Below are positions 16,334-25,012 of a DNA stretch of 36,866 bases, one piece after another. The translations under genes were made by a program, and so were the position numbers. Source of the DNA: Flavobacteriaceae bacterium (GTDB taxonomy: Bacteria; Bacteroidota; Bacteroidia; Flavobacteriales; Flavobacteriaceae); NCBI GenBank assembly GCA_002723075.1, contig PBNJ01000005.1, positions 1-36,866 of the forward strand, written 5' to 3'. Every line of letters begins with the position of its first letter. Position 1 is the stretch's first letter. The notes beneath the pieces are model-generated. The model was not told the DNA's origin, did not search any database, and saw only the letters and a list, made by a program, of their open reading frames with translations.

Positions 16334-16351
16334 TATTATGCATGCATAATA
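16334..16351. promoter_or_regulatory. Perfect 18-bp palindrome, probable MarR operator
   Basis: TATTATGCATGCATAATA reads identically on both strands, with two 9-bp half-sites and no spacer. MarR dimers usually bind 16-20 bp palindromes overlapping promoters, often their own. It sits in the 56-bp gap between the acyl-CoA ligase stop and the marR ATG, centred about 17 bp upstream of the TACATTTG box. Alternative: with a 4-nt CATG loop and the following T6, it could be a very weak, AT-rich terminator behind the ligase gene. Confidence 0.7.
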
Positions 16352-16368
16352 AATAAGAAAAAAAAGGT

Positions 16369-18135
16369 TTAGCTGTAAATCTCTTTGATGAGGTTATCGT
16401 ATTTTTCAGCTATGATTTTTCTTTTGAGCTTCATTGTAGGGGTGAGGTGGCCAGAATCGATACTCCAAATATCATCTGTAAGTTTGAATTTCTTTACTTT
16501 TTCCCATTGCGCAAAATTGACATTTGCACTTTCGATATCGTTTTTGATTTGATCAATAACTTTTTGATCTTGGATTAGTTGCTTGGCAGTTTTTGGATTT
16601 TCAACATTACCCATCCACTCGTTTACAGCTTCAAAGTTGAGTTGAACAAGCGCCGAAGGGAATTTTTGGTTTTCGCCTACTACCATCACTTGATCAATCA
16701 GGGTTGATTGTTTAATCACGTTTTCGATCACTTGGGGTGCTACATATTTCCCCCCCGAAGTTTTAAACATCTCTTTCTTGCGATCTGTGATCTTCAAAAA
16801 TCCATCTTCGTCCACATGCCCAATATCACCTGTATGGAAATAGCCATTTTTGATGACTTCATCAGTGAGCTCTTGATTTTTATAATACCCCATCATTACA
16901 TTGGGTCCTTTGCAAAGAATCTCACCGTCCTCGGCGATTTTAACCCGTACATGCTCGACCACTTTGCCAACGCTACCGATCCGAAATTTCCCCTCTCTCA
17001 TGTCGTTTACTGAGATTACTGGCGAGGTTTCAGTAAGTCCATATCCTTCAACAACCGTAAGCCCAGCTGCCGTAAAAACTCTGGCAAGGCGCGGTTGTAA
17101 GGCAGCGCTCCCAGACGCAATCAACTTGAGATTACCGCCTAGTGCAGCTTTCCATTTTTTGAAAATCAAAGCGCGAGCGATTGAGAGTTTAAGACTGTAT
17201 GCCAATCCATTCTTTTTGTAGGGCTCATAAGCGAGTCCCACATCGACAGCCCAGTTGAATAATTTCTTTTTGACACCTGTTAGTGTTTGCCCTTTACCAT
17301 AGATTTTGTCATATAATTTTTCCAATAATCGAGGAACAGCAGTCATCACATCTGGGTTGACCTCATTTAGATTTTCTCCAATGGTTTCCAGTGATTCGGC
17401 AAAATGTACCTCTGTTGATGTAATTTGATAGAGATACATCAACATTCTTTCATATATATGACATAGCGGTAAAAAGCTCAATGCGACTGCTTTACCATAT
17501 TCAAGTGGTAAGCGTTTTTGTGCAGCAAATACGTTGGAGACAATATTGTTATGACTCAACATCACGCCTTTGGGCGTTCCCGTAGTACCTGATGTGTAGA
17601 TAATGGTTGCCAAGTCCTGGGGTAGTACAGACTCTTTAATTGCAATCACTTTTGGTTGATGAGCGGCGTCTCTTCCAAGTTTGAGAACCTCCGTCCAATG
17701 CTTACATCCCTTGATCTCATCAAAGCTGTAGACTTCCTTCAAATTGGGGCATTCTTTTCGAATGGATTTGATTTTATCAAAAACCTCTTGATCCGAAACA
17801 AAGCAGTATTTAGACTCAGAGTGATTGATAATATATGCATAATCTTCTGCGGTGATAGTTGGATAAATTGGAACATCAATTCCGCCAATTTGAAGAACCC
17901 CGATATCAACAATACACCACTCTGTTCGGTTGTTAGAAGAAATGATAGCGACCTTATCACCTTTGCTCAAACCAAGCTGGAGTAAACCGCGGCTGATTTG
18001 GTTTGATTGCTCTAAAAATTCTTCAGAAGAAGTAGAGACCCATTTGCCATTGTATTTGGTATTCAAGGCACGTTTTACAGGTAAAGTCTTTACTTGATTA
18101 TCGAGAATGTCAAACAAGCGAGTCGGTGCGTTCAA
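16369..18135 (-). CDS. Long-chain acyl-CoA synthetase (AMP-forming)
   Basis: 588 aa ANL-superfamily ligase that activates fatty acids to acyl-CoA with ATP, feeding the beta-oxidation genes just downstream on the same strand. Visible motifs are IIYTSGTTGTPKGVMLSH (P-loop, about 178-195), VEGYGLTETSP (adenylate-binding), YFHTGDIGHVDEDGFLKITDRKKEMFKTSGGKYVAP (hinge region, cited here in outline) and a C-terminal catalytic lysine region. It resembles FadD15/long-chain ligases of about 590-600 aa. The start is TTG at 18135 (MNAPTRLFDIL); a stop lies 9 bp upstream in frame and no ATG precedes conserved sequence. It is separated from marR by 56 bp containing the palindrome, so it may be a separate or shared transcript. 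Confidence 0.92.
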   Translation of the reverse strand: MNAPTRLFDILDNQVKTLPVKRALNTKYNGKWVSTSSEEFLEQSNQISRGLLQLGLSKGDKVAIISSNNRTEWCIVDIGVLQIGGIDVPIYPTITAEDYAYIINHSESKYCFVSDQEVFDKIKSIRKECPNLKEVYSFDEIKGCKHWTEVLKLGRDAAHQPKVIAIKESVLPQDLATIIYTSGTTGTPKGVMLSHNNIVSNVFAAQKRLPLEYGKAVALSFLPLCHIYERMLMYLYQITSTEVHFAESLETIGENLNEVNPDVMTAVPRLLEKLYDKIYGKGQTLTGVKKKLFNWAVDVGLAYEPYKKNGLAYSLKLSIARALIFKKWKAALGGNLKLIASGSAALQPRLARVFTAAGLTVVEGYGLTETSPVISVNDMREGKFRIGSVGKVVEHVRVKIAEDGEILCKGPNVMMGYYKNQELTDEVIKNGYFHTGDIGHVDEDGFLKITDRKKEMFKTSGGKYVAPQVIENVIKQSTLIDQVMVVGENQKFPSALVQLNFEAVNEWMGNVENPKTAKQLIQDQKVIDQIKNDIESANVNFAQWEKVKKFKLTDDIWSIDSGHLTPTMKLKRKIIAEKYDNLIKEIYS

Positions 18136-18205
18136 TTCTATTTATTATTCTATGCTTGATAACAAATATGCATTTATTTATCGAAAAGAAAAAATAATTG
18201 ACTTT

Positions 18206-21200
18206 CTAGTTAGCTGTCTGAAACCACTTGAAAGCATCTATAAAGGCCTGAATCCAAGGCGAAACTGTATCTGATTTCCGCTCCTCTGGATAATGTGCCC
18301 AGTTCCATGGAAATATCGAACGCTCTAAATGCGGCATCATCACAACATGACGCCCATCATCACTGCTCAGTATGGCGGTTCCATAATCTGACCCATTGGG
18401 GTTTGAGGGATACTGATCATAGGAGTAGTTACCGACAATTTGATAATCAGTTTGGTTTTGAGGAAGTTTAAATCGCCCTTCTCCATGTGCAGACCAGATA
18501 CCGAGTCTGGAACCACTTAAACCTTGAAATAAAACGGTATTGTTGGGTTGAATATCAATTGTACTAAATACACATTCAAATTTTCCAGAAAGGTTATGAC
18601 GCATTTTAGGTTTTTGATCATGGGTTGGGTGCAAAAGCCCCAATTCGATAAAAAGCTGACAACCATTACAAACACCAAGTGAAAGGGTGTCTGGACGATT
18701 AAAAAAATCAGTAATCGCTTTTTTAGCAAGAGCATTGTAGGTGAACGTGCCTGCCCATCCTTTTGCAGAGCCTAGGACATCTGAGTTTGAGAACCCGCCG
18801 ACAGCGACGATGAGTTTCACATCTGTGAGATCCTCACGTCCAGTCATCAAATCTGTCATATGAATGTCTTTGACCTCAAAGCCTGCGAGATCCATCATGT
18901 AGGCCATCTCTCGCTCAGAGTTACTCCCTTTTTCGCGAATAACGGCTGCCTTGATGCGTTTCCCCTCATCAACAACGGGAAGCTTTCCATTAAATGAAGT
19001 TGGAAAAGTAAAGCGTAATGGGGTTTTGTCTATACTTTCAAATCGTTCTTTTGCTTTAGCGGGGTCGGTTTGGTTTTTGTCCAACAGAAAGGAGGTGGTC
19101 ATCCAATGTTTTCTGTACGTTGGAATATCGAACCCAAAGGAACTATTAGCGCATTTTACATTTAGCACATCTGATTCGTTGGCTTCTCCGATTTCTACAA
19201 TAGAAACTCCTTTGTCAATGAGATACTTTACACTCTCTGCACTGGCTTGAATCACAACAGCAGGATTTTCTGCGAAAAAAATACGCTCGTCAAATGCAGA
19301 CAAATCAATCTGAAGACCAACTCTATTTTCAGCCAAGCACATTTCTAGTAAAGTGGTAATCAGTCCACCCGAACCGATATCATGTCCAGCAAAAAGCCCC
19401 TCGTGCTTTATAAGTTCTTGTAAGGCGTCAAAGTTCGTTTTAAATTGCGTTGCATCACTGACGTCAGGAGCTTGACTTCCCACACAATTTTGCATTTGCG
19501 CGTAGGCAGATCCGCCAAGATGATAACTGGAATCACTCATCGAAACATAGTAGAGCTTACCCTGATTCGGTCGTGCCATCGGCCGAACGACTCTTTTGAT
19601 ATTACTGCAAGCTGCAGATGCCGAAATAATTACTGTCCCTGGAGCAAGTACTTCTTTACTACTATACTTTTGCTTCATCGAAAGGGAATCTTTCCCCGTT
19701 GGGATATTGATGCCCAAAGAAATGGCAAAGTCTGCACAGGCCTCAACCGCATTGTATAAGCGTGCATTTTCACCAGTATTGTTACAAGGCCACATCCAGT
19801 TGGCTGACAAACTCACTGCTGAAAGTCCATTTTCCAAAGGAGCCCAAACAAGATTTGTCAAGGCCTCTGCAATGGATATTCGGCTTCCAGCAGCCGCATC
19901 GATCAAAGCAACTGCTGGCGCATGTCCTATCGAAGTCGCAATTCCTTTTTCTCCTTGATAGTCTAGGGCAACAACCCCACAATTGGCTAAAGGCAGTTGA
20001 AGAGATCCTACCGTTTGCTGCTGGGCAACGCGACCACCCACACAGCGGTCAACTTTGTTGGTAAGCCAATCTTTGCAGGCCACACTTTCCAGCTGGAGTA
20101 AATTCTCGACGTCTTTGTAAACGTCTTGTATTTCAAAGGCAACAGCAGAAAATCGATTTTCTTGGTTTTGATCGACTAAAATCGTTTTGGGTGTCTTTCC
20201 AAAAAAATCATCAATCGATAAGTCAATGGGTTTGGTACTGGTTTTCTGAGATTCAACAACAAAATGATTGTCTTCAGTAATAACCCCAACATCGAAAAGC
20301 GGGGCGCGCTCCCGTTCTGCAATTTTTCGAAGTCGAGGAAGATCTTTTTCGCTGACAATCAGCCCCATCCGTTCTTGCGATTCATTCCCAATAATTTCTT
20401 TTGCAGATAGTGTCTTATCTCCAACAGGTAAAGCATCGAGATCAATTGTTCCGCCTGTGTCTTCAACCAGTTCCGAAAGACAGTTGAGATGCCCACCTGC
20501 TCCATGGTCGTGAATGGAGATAATGGTATTTTTCTCAGACTCTGTAAGGGCTCGAATGACATTGGATACCCGTTTTTGCATTTCTGGGTTGGAGCGCTGG
20601 ACAGCATTGAGCTCAATTCCAGAAGAAAAAGCCCCAGTATCTGCTGAGGATACGGCTGCACCCCCCATTCCAATACGGTAATTGTCACCACCGAGGATCA
20701 CAATCCGATCCCCTTTTTTTGGTATTCTTTTCGCACTGTGATCGGCATGAGCATAGCCAACACCACCAGCGAGCATGATCACTTTGTCAAAACCAACAGT
20801 TTGCCCGTTTTCTTCATGCTCAAAGGTCAATAGAGAACCCGTTATAAGGGGTTGTCCAAATTTATTTCCAAAATCACTTGCTCCATTCGATGCCCGAATC
20901 AAAATGTCGAGTGGGGTTTGGTAGAGCCAATCACGGGCTGGGTTTTGTTCCCAAGGACGATCAGATTTGATGCGCGGATAGGATGTCATATAAACAGCAG
21001 TTCCCGCTAAAGGAATCGATCCTGTACCGCCTGCCATACGATCTCTAATCTCTCCACCCGAACCCGTAGCTGCCCCACTAAAGGGTTCGACCGTAGTGGG
21101 AAAATTATGTGTTTCTGCTTTGAGAGAAATGATCGATGGGATTTGTTTTTTCTGGTAAGCACTCGCTCGATCTGGATCTTGTGGAGCAAACTGCTCAATG

Positions 21201-21850
21201 GTAGGCCCTTTGATAAATGCAACATTGTCTTTGTATGCCGATACCAAATTTTCAGGATGTTTTTTTGATGTGTTTTTGATTAGCGAAAACAACGAATCCT
21301 TTTGTTCGATACCGTCAATGTGGAATGCTCCATTAAAAATTTTGTGCCGGCAATGCTCTGAATTAACTTGAGAAAAACCAAACACCTCCGAGTCGGTGAG
21401 AGGACGATCCAGCTGCTCAGCCAGTTGCTCAAGATAACGGACTTCATCTGGGTTTAGCGATAGCCCTTCCGCCAAATTATATGCCGAAATATCATCGATT
21501 TCACGAATGGGTTCGGGGCTAATTTCAACGGTAAATAAATTTTGGCTTAAGCTTTCGAAGCGCTCCGAAATCATGGGGTCAATGGTCATGTCTGCCTGTA
21601 GAGGAGTAAATTGTTCAATTCGAATTATTTCCTCGATTCCCATATTTTGTGTGATTTCAACAGCATTGGTACTCCAAGGCGTTACCATACTTACGCGCGG
21701 CCCAACAAAAACACCATCGATCTTGAGGGTGTTTAAATATGGTTGGTCTCCAAATAGCCAGCTGAGTTTTGATATGCTCTCTGGATCGATTGCTTTTTGT
21801 GTCTGTAAAGCAAATATGCGTTGGGTTGTATCCCCAAAAAAACAAATCAT
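18206..21850 (-). CDS. purL: Phosphoribosylformylglycinamidine synthase (large, single-chain)
   Basis: Purine biosynthesis enzyme converting FGAR, glutamine and ATP to FGAM in the cytoplasm. Single-chain PurL of 1214 aa. An N-terminal domain starts MICFFGD; central AIRS-like ATP domains include HNFPTTVEPFSGAATGSGGEIRDR (partly cited) and DHGAGGH. The C-terminal glutaminase has its nucleophile in GVCNGCQ (about Cys1061) and the His/Glu pair in MPHLERSIFPW (about 1174 and 1176). The frame extends two codons upstream to a GTG at 21856, but the ATG at 21850 is preferred because it gives the family-like MI-FF beginning. A TATTTTTG box lies 18 nt upstream. It reads toward the acyl-CoA ligase, 70 bp away. 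Confidence 0.96.
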   Translation of the reverse strand: MICFFGDTTQRIFALQTQKAIDPESISKLSWLFGDQPYLNTLKIDGVFVGPRVSMVTPWSTNAVEITQNMGIEEIIRIEQFTPLQADMTIDPMISERFESLSQNLFTVEISPEPIREIDDISAYNLAEGLSLNPDEVRYLEQLAEQLDRPLTDSEVFGFSQVNSEHCRHKIFNGAFHIDGIEQKDSLFSLIKNTSKKHPENLVSAYKDNVAFIKGPTIEQFAPQDPDRASAYQKKQIPSIISLKAETHNFPTTVEPFSGAATGSGGEIRDRMAGGTGSIPLAGTAVYMTSYPRIKSDRPWEQNPARDWLYQTPLDILIRASNGASDFGNKFGQPLITGSLLTFEHEENGQTVGFDKVIMLAGGVGYAHADHSAKRIPKKGDRIVILGGDNYRIGMGGAAVSSADTGAFSSGIELNAVQRSNPEMQKRVSNVIRALTESEKNTIISIHDHGAGGHLNCLSELVEDTGGTIDLDALPVGDKTLSAKEIIGNESQERMGLIVSEKDLPRLRKIAERERAPLFDVGVITEDNHFVVESQKTSTKPIDLSIDDFFGKTPKTILVDQNQENRFSAVAFEIQDVYKDVENLLQLESVACKDWLTNKVDRCVGGRVAQQQTVGSLQLPLANCGVVALDYQGEKGIATSIGHAPAVALIDAAAGSRISIAEALTNLVWAPLENGLSAVSLSANWMWPCNNTGENARLYNAVEACADFAISLGINIPTGKDSLSMKQKYSSKEVLAPGTVIISASAACSNIKRVVRPMARPNQGKLYYVSMSDSSYHLGGSAYAQMQNCVGSQAPDVSDATQFKTNFDALQELIKHEGLFAGHDIGSGGLITTLLEMCLAENRVGLQIDLSAFDERIFFAENPAVVIQASAESVKYLIDKGVSIVEIGEANESDVLNVKCANSSFGFDIPTYRKHWMTTSFLLDKNQTDPAKAKERFESIDKTPLRFTFPTSFNGKLPVVDEGKRIKAAVIREKGSNSEREMAYMMDLAGFEVKDIHMTDLMTGREDLTDVKLIVAVGGFSNSDVLGSAKGWAGTFTYNALAKKAITDFFNRPDTLSLGVCNGCQLFIELGLLHPTHDQKPKMRHNLSGKFECVFSTIDIQPNNTVLFQGLSGSRLGIWSAHGEGRFKLPQNQTDYQIVGNYSYDQYPSNPNGSDYGTAILSSDDGRHVVMMPHLERSIFPWNWAHYPEERKSDTVSPWIQAFIDAFKWFQTAN

Positions 21851-21868
21851 AAACACATGATTGATTTA

Positions 21869-21876
21869 CAAAAATA
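21869..21876 (-). promoter_or_regulatory. Candidate purL -7 box (TATTTTTG)
   Basis: Minus-strand TATTTTTG matches TAnnTTTG and lies 18 nt upstream of the preferred purL ATG. The -33 position has TTC rather than TTG, so the match is partial. Confidence 0.4.
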
Positions 21877-21901
21877 ATTAAATGATTGCTTGTTACTGAA
21901 G

Positions 21902-21955
21902 GATCGTGACGGGAAAGTACTAAGGGTTTCCACTGAGTTATCAACAATCACGATC
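21902..21955. repeat. Nested inverted repeat with a DnaA-box-like site between rsmB and purL
   Basis: Outer arms GATCGTGA (21902-21909) and TCACGATC (21948-21955) are perfect 8-bp complements that span the rsmB stop codon. Inside, GGAAA (21912-21916) pairs with TTTCC (21927-21931). Between the inner stem and right arm is TTATCAACA (21938-21946), one base from the DnaA box TTATCCACA, preceded by TTTCCAC at a phasing of about one helical turn. An A/T-rich stretch follows toward purL. It has no U-tract, so it is not a normal terminator. It may be a structured leader, a replication-related site or chance. Confidence 0.5.
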
Positions 21956-23180
21956 GAACGATTCTCGCCATATAAAATCCGTCAAATCCAGACTTAGCAG
22001 GACTGATAAGCTGCTCTTTTTCAAGACTAAACTGTTTTCCGACTTCCGATTGAAGAAAGCTCTCAACCTGACTTTGGTTTTCCTCTTTCAAAATCGAACA
22101 GGTAGCATAAACAAGTTTTCCACCTGGTTTGACCATAGTCGCATAGGTATGTAGGATGTATTCTTGTGTTTGTTTGACGCGTTTCAAAAAATCGGTATTA
22201 ATTTTCCATTTCGCATCGGGATTGCGACGCAAAACACCCAAGCCAGTACATGGAGCATCAATCAACACGCGGTCTGCACGACCATGAAGCTTTTTGATCA
22301 CTTTGTTGGATTTGATATGCCGTGTTGTGATATTGTGTGCTCCAGCTCGTCTTGCTCGGCGTTTGAGTTCGTGGAGTTTATGGGGATAAATATCTAGTGC
22401 AGTGAGTTGACCTTTATTTTCCATCAAAGCAGCAAGGTGTAAACTTTTCCCTCCTGCACCTGCGCAGGCATCAATTACTTGCATTCCTGGATTCACCTCT
22501 GTAAAGCTAGCTACCAGTTGTGAGGAGGCATCTTGGACTTCGAATAAGCCTCTTTGGAAAGCATTCGTTTCAAATACATTGGCTCGTTCTTGCAGGATGA
22601 GCGCATCTGGATAGTTCTGATGTGAAACCGTTTCGATTCCCTCGGCTGCCAATTCATTTTGAAGCGTTTTTTGGTTGGTTTGCAATCGATTGACACGCAA
22701 AACCACACTCGCTTGGGTGTTGAGAGCATCGATTTCTTGTTTCCATTGGGCTTCCCCAAAGTTTGCAACGCCAAGCTCGTCTAGCCAATCCGTAATCGAG
22801 CATACGATGGCTCGATGTTGTTGGAGGCCGTCGAACCTCCCTTTGATTCTTCGCGCAGGTGTACCTCGAACTTCATCCCAACCTGGTAGTGGTATGCCCT
22901 GCAATACCCATCTCACTGATAGAAGTCGCCAAAGATCGACCTTGGCATATGGTTCTTTCACACCAGCCAGTTCGGCATACAATCGCTTCCAACGAATGAT
23001 TTCGTAAGTGTTTTCTGCAATAAATCCACGATCTCGCTTGCCCCACCGTTTATCGGACTTCAGCATTTTCGCAATGACTTTGTCTGCTTGAAGATCTTGA
23101 TTGAAAATGCTATTCAGACAGTTGATAACTGCTACTGCAAGGTTTTTATGAAGCCGAATAGGCTTGTGGTTTTCCTTCAT
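21948..23180 (-). CDS. RsmB/NOP-family RNA (cytosine-5) methyltransferase
   Basis: 410 aa SAM-dependent RNA methyltransferase of the RsmB/NSUN class, which makes 5-methylcytosine in rRNA or tRNA. SAM-binding motif I is VIDACAGAGGKSLHLA. Motif IV DAPCTGLG has Cys311 and motif VI YATCSILKEEN has Cys361; the family uses one cysteine as nucleophile and the other for product release. The N-terminal roughly 200 residues include a NusB-like helical part and a PUA-like or RRM segment. The exact RNA target is unknown, though 16S rRNA C967 (RsmB) is the leading guess. ATG at 23180, 8 bp after the ABC exporter stop. Confidence 0.87.
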   Translation of the reverse strand: MKENHKPIRLHKNLAVAVINCLNSIFNQDLQADKVIAKMLKSDKRWGKRDRGFIAENTYEIIRWKRLYAELAGVKEPYAKVDLWRLLSVRWVLQGIPLPGWDEVRGTPARRIKGRFDGLQQHRAIVCSITDWLDELGVANFGEAQWKQEIDALNTQASVVLRVNRLQTNQKTLQNELAAEGIETVSHQNYPDALILQERANVFETNAFQRGLFEVQDASSQLVASFTEVNPGMQVIDACAGAGGKSLHLAALMENKGQLTALDIYPHKLHELKRRARRAGAHNITTRHIKSNKVIKKLHGRADRVLIDAPCTGLGVLRRNPDAKWKINTDFLKRVKQTQEYILHTYATMVKPGGKLVYATCSILKEENQSQVESFLQSEVGKQFSLEKEQLISPAKSGFDGFYMARIVRS

Positions 23181-23188
23181 CGAGTGGA

Positions 23189-25012
23189 TTATTGAAAAGA
23201 TTGAAGTTCGATGAGCTTTTTGTAAGTCCCTTTTTTTGCAATCAATTCTTCATGTGTTCCTTTTTCTGCAATTTTACCGTTTTGTAAAACGACGATTAAG
23301 TCCGCATTTTGGATGGTTGATAGTCGGTGAGCAATGACAAGTGAAGTTCTGCTTTTCATCATTTTGATAAGGGCTTCTTGCACCAATCGCTCAGACTCTG
23401 TGTCTAAGGCAGAAGTGGCTTCGTCTAATATCAGAATTTCTGGATTTTTGAGCACAGCTCGTGCGATAGACAGTCTCTGTTTTTGTCCGCCTGAAAGCTT
23501 ATTCCCTTGATCTCCAATGCTCGTATCAAATCCTTTGGGAAGTGCCTCAATAAATGAAAGTGCGTTGGCAATTTCTGCAGCATTCTTCAGCTCTTTTTCG
23601 GTCGCATCAGGCTTTGCAATTCGTAGATTATTGGCAACTGTATCGTTGAATAAAATGGAATCTTGCGTCACAATTCCCATAAGAGAGCGCAGGTCATTTT
23701 TTGTAAATTGACGAATATCCGTTCCATCGATGGATATGCTACCTTCATTGACATCATAGAACCGTGGAACAAGATTTGCAATGGTTGATTTACCGCCACC
23801 CGATGGTCCAACGAGCGCAACTGAAGATCCTTTTGGAATGGTCAAGTTTAGTTTGTCAATCACAAGTTCATCCTCATAAGCAAAGGAAACCTCGTTAAAC
23901 CTAACTCCTTTGTTGAATGCACTCATTTTTTTAGGTTTTACAGGGTCAACGATCGGATTGGGTGTTTCCAGTACTTCGAGGATGCGAGCAGCTGCAGCAT
24001 TTCCTTTTTTGATGCTATAAAGGGCCTTACTGATTCCTTTTGCGGGTGTTAGCACCCCATAGGCGAGTCCTAAAAAGGTGATAAACGCAGCTGCATTGAG
24101 TTGTTTTTCGACAAGCACCAAGCTACCACCATACCAGAGTAAAACTGCAAAGACACTGATTCCCAAAAACTCACTCAACGGGCTTGACAAATTCATGCGA
24201 TTGATCAGACTGTTGGACAATTTAAACAAACGCTGATTTGTATCTCTAAATTTGGACTGAAATGACCCCTCTGCACGAAAGGCCTTGATTATATTTAATC
24301 CACTGATTGTTTCCTCGATCTTTGCGAGTACTTCCCCCACTTCAACTTGAACCTTATTTGACTTGGGTTGTAGCGTTTTTCCAATTCGAGTTATCAGAAT
24401 TCCAGCAAAGGGTACAAAAAGTAAAACAAACAAAGTCAGCTTCGCACTAATGCTAAACATCATAAGTAGAGCAAAGACGATGGTTAGGGGTTCACGAATG
24501 AGCAATTCGATAATAGACAAAAAGCTGTATTGGATTTCTGTAACATCGTTTGAAACACGTGACATCAAATCTCCCTTACGCTTTTCTGTAAAATGTGCCA
24601 TAGACATCTTGGTGATGGTATTGTAAAGAGCAATGCGGATGTCTTTTAGAATGCCGTTTCGTAAAAATGTAATAAAGAAAAGCGCGATATAGTTAAAAAG
24701 GTTTTTCAACAGAAAAGTCACTAATATCAATGAAATGACCAGGAGTAAAGCACGCTGTGGGTCTTCACCAGCATAGCGTGTGACTTCAAAGCTCATCCGA
24801 TCAGACACATAGGTTTTAAAATCCAAAGCACTAGAAAATGACGGCTTGGTATAGACTGATCGATTTTCTCCAAATAAGACTTCTAACATGGGCATCAATA
24901 CCAAAAACGAAAAGGCATTGAAAAAAGCGTATAAGACATTGAAAAAAATATTCAAAGCCATGTACTTGGAGTATGGCTTAGCAAACCGAAAAATTTTCCA
25001 AAAATATGTCAT
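23189..25012 (-). CDS. MsbA-like ABC exporter (fused membrane and ATPase domains)
   Basis: 607 aa half-transporter that would act as a homodimer in the inner membrane. Six hydrophobic segments occupy residues 15-320. The nucleotide-binding domain has Walker A GPSGGGKST (402-410), signature LSGGQKQR (506-513), Walker B ILILDEATSAL (Glu530) and H-loop His562. The family exports lipid A-core (MsbA), other lipids or drugs; one-gene MsbA-like exporters in Bacteroidetes are usually assigned to lipid or LPS flipping, but the substrate is not provable here. The ATG overlaps the phosphosugar mutase stop by 4 bp, and the GT2 gene further upstream supports an envelope role. Confidence 0.88.
   Translation of the reverse strand: MTYFWKIFRFAKPYSKYMALNIFFNVLYAFFNAFSFLVLMPMLEVLFGENRSVYTKPSFSSALDFKTYVSDRMSFEVTRYAGEDPQRALLLVISLILVTFLLKNLFNYIALFFITFLRNGILKDIRIALYNTITKMSMAHFTEKRKGDLMSRVSNDVTEIQYSFLSIIELLIREPLTIVFALLMMFSISAKLTLFVLLFVPFAGILITRIGKTLQPKSNKVQVEVGEVLAKIEETISGLNIIKAFRAEGSFQSKFRDTNQRLFKLSNSLINRMNLSSPLSEFLGISVFAVLLWYGGSLVLVEKQLNAAAFITFLGLAYGVLTPAKGISKALYSIKKGNAAAARILEVLETPNPIVDPVKPKKMSAFNKGVRFNEVSFAYEDELVIDKLNLTIPKGSSVALVGPSGGGKSTIANLVPRFYDVNEGSISIDGTDIRQFTKNDLRSLMGIVTQDSILFNDTVANNLRIAKPDATEKELKNAAEIANALSFIEALPKGFDTSIGDQGNKLSGGQKQRLSIARAVLKNPEILILDEATSALDTESERLVQEALIKMMKSRTSLVIAHRLSTIQNADLIVVLQNGKIAEKGTHEELIAKKGTYKKLIELQSFQ

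Noticed and set aside
18206-21850. Several open frames of 60-120 codons on both strands inside purL (and likewise inside the other long genes)
   Set aside because: They lie wholly within a conserved coding frame, have low-complexity or unlikely protein sequences and no promoter or family resemblance; they are frame shadows.
21850-21856. GTG start giving purL two extra residues
   Set aside because: The ATG at 21850 matches the usual PurL N-terminus; the GTG adds nothing conserved. The same reasoning removed a TTG before the mutase ATG (26721) and a GTG before the GT2 ATG (27730).
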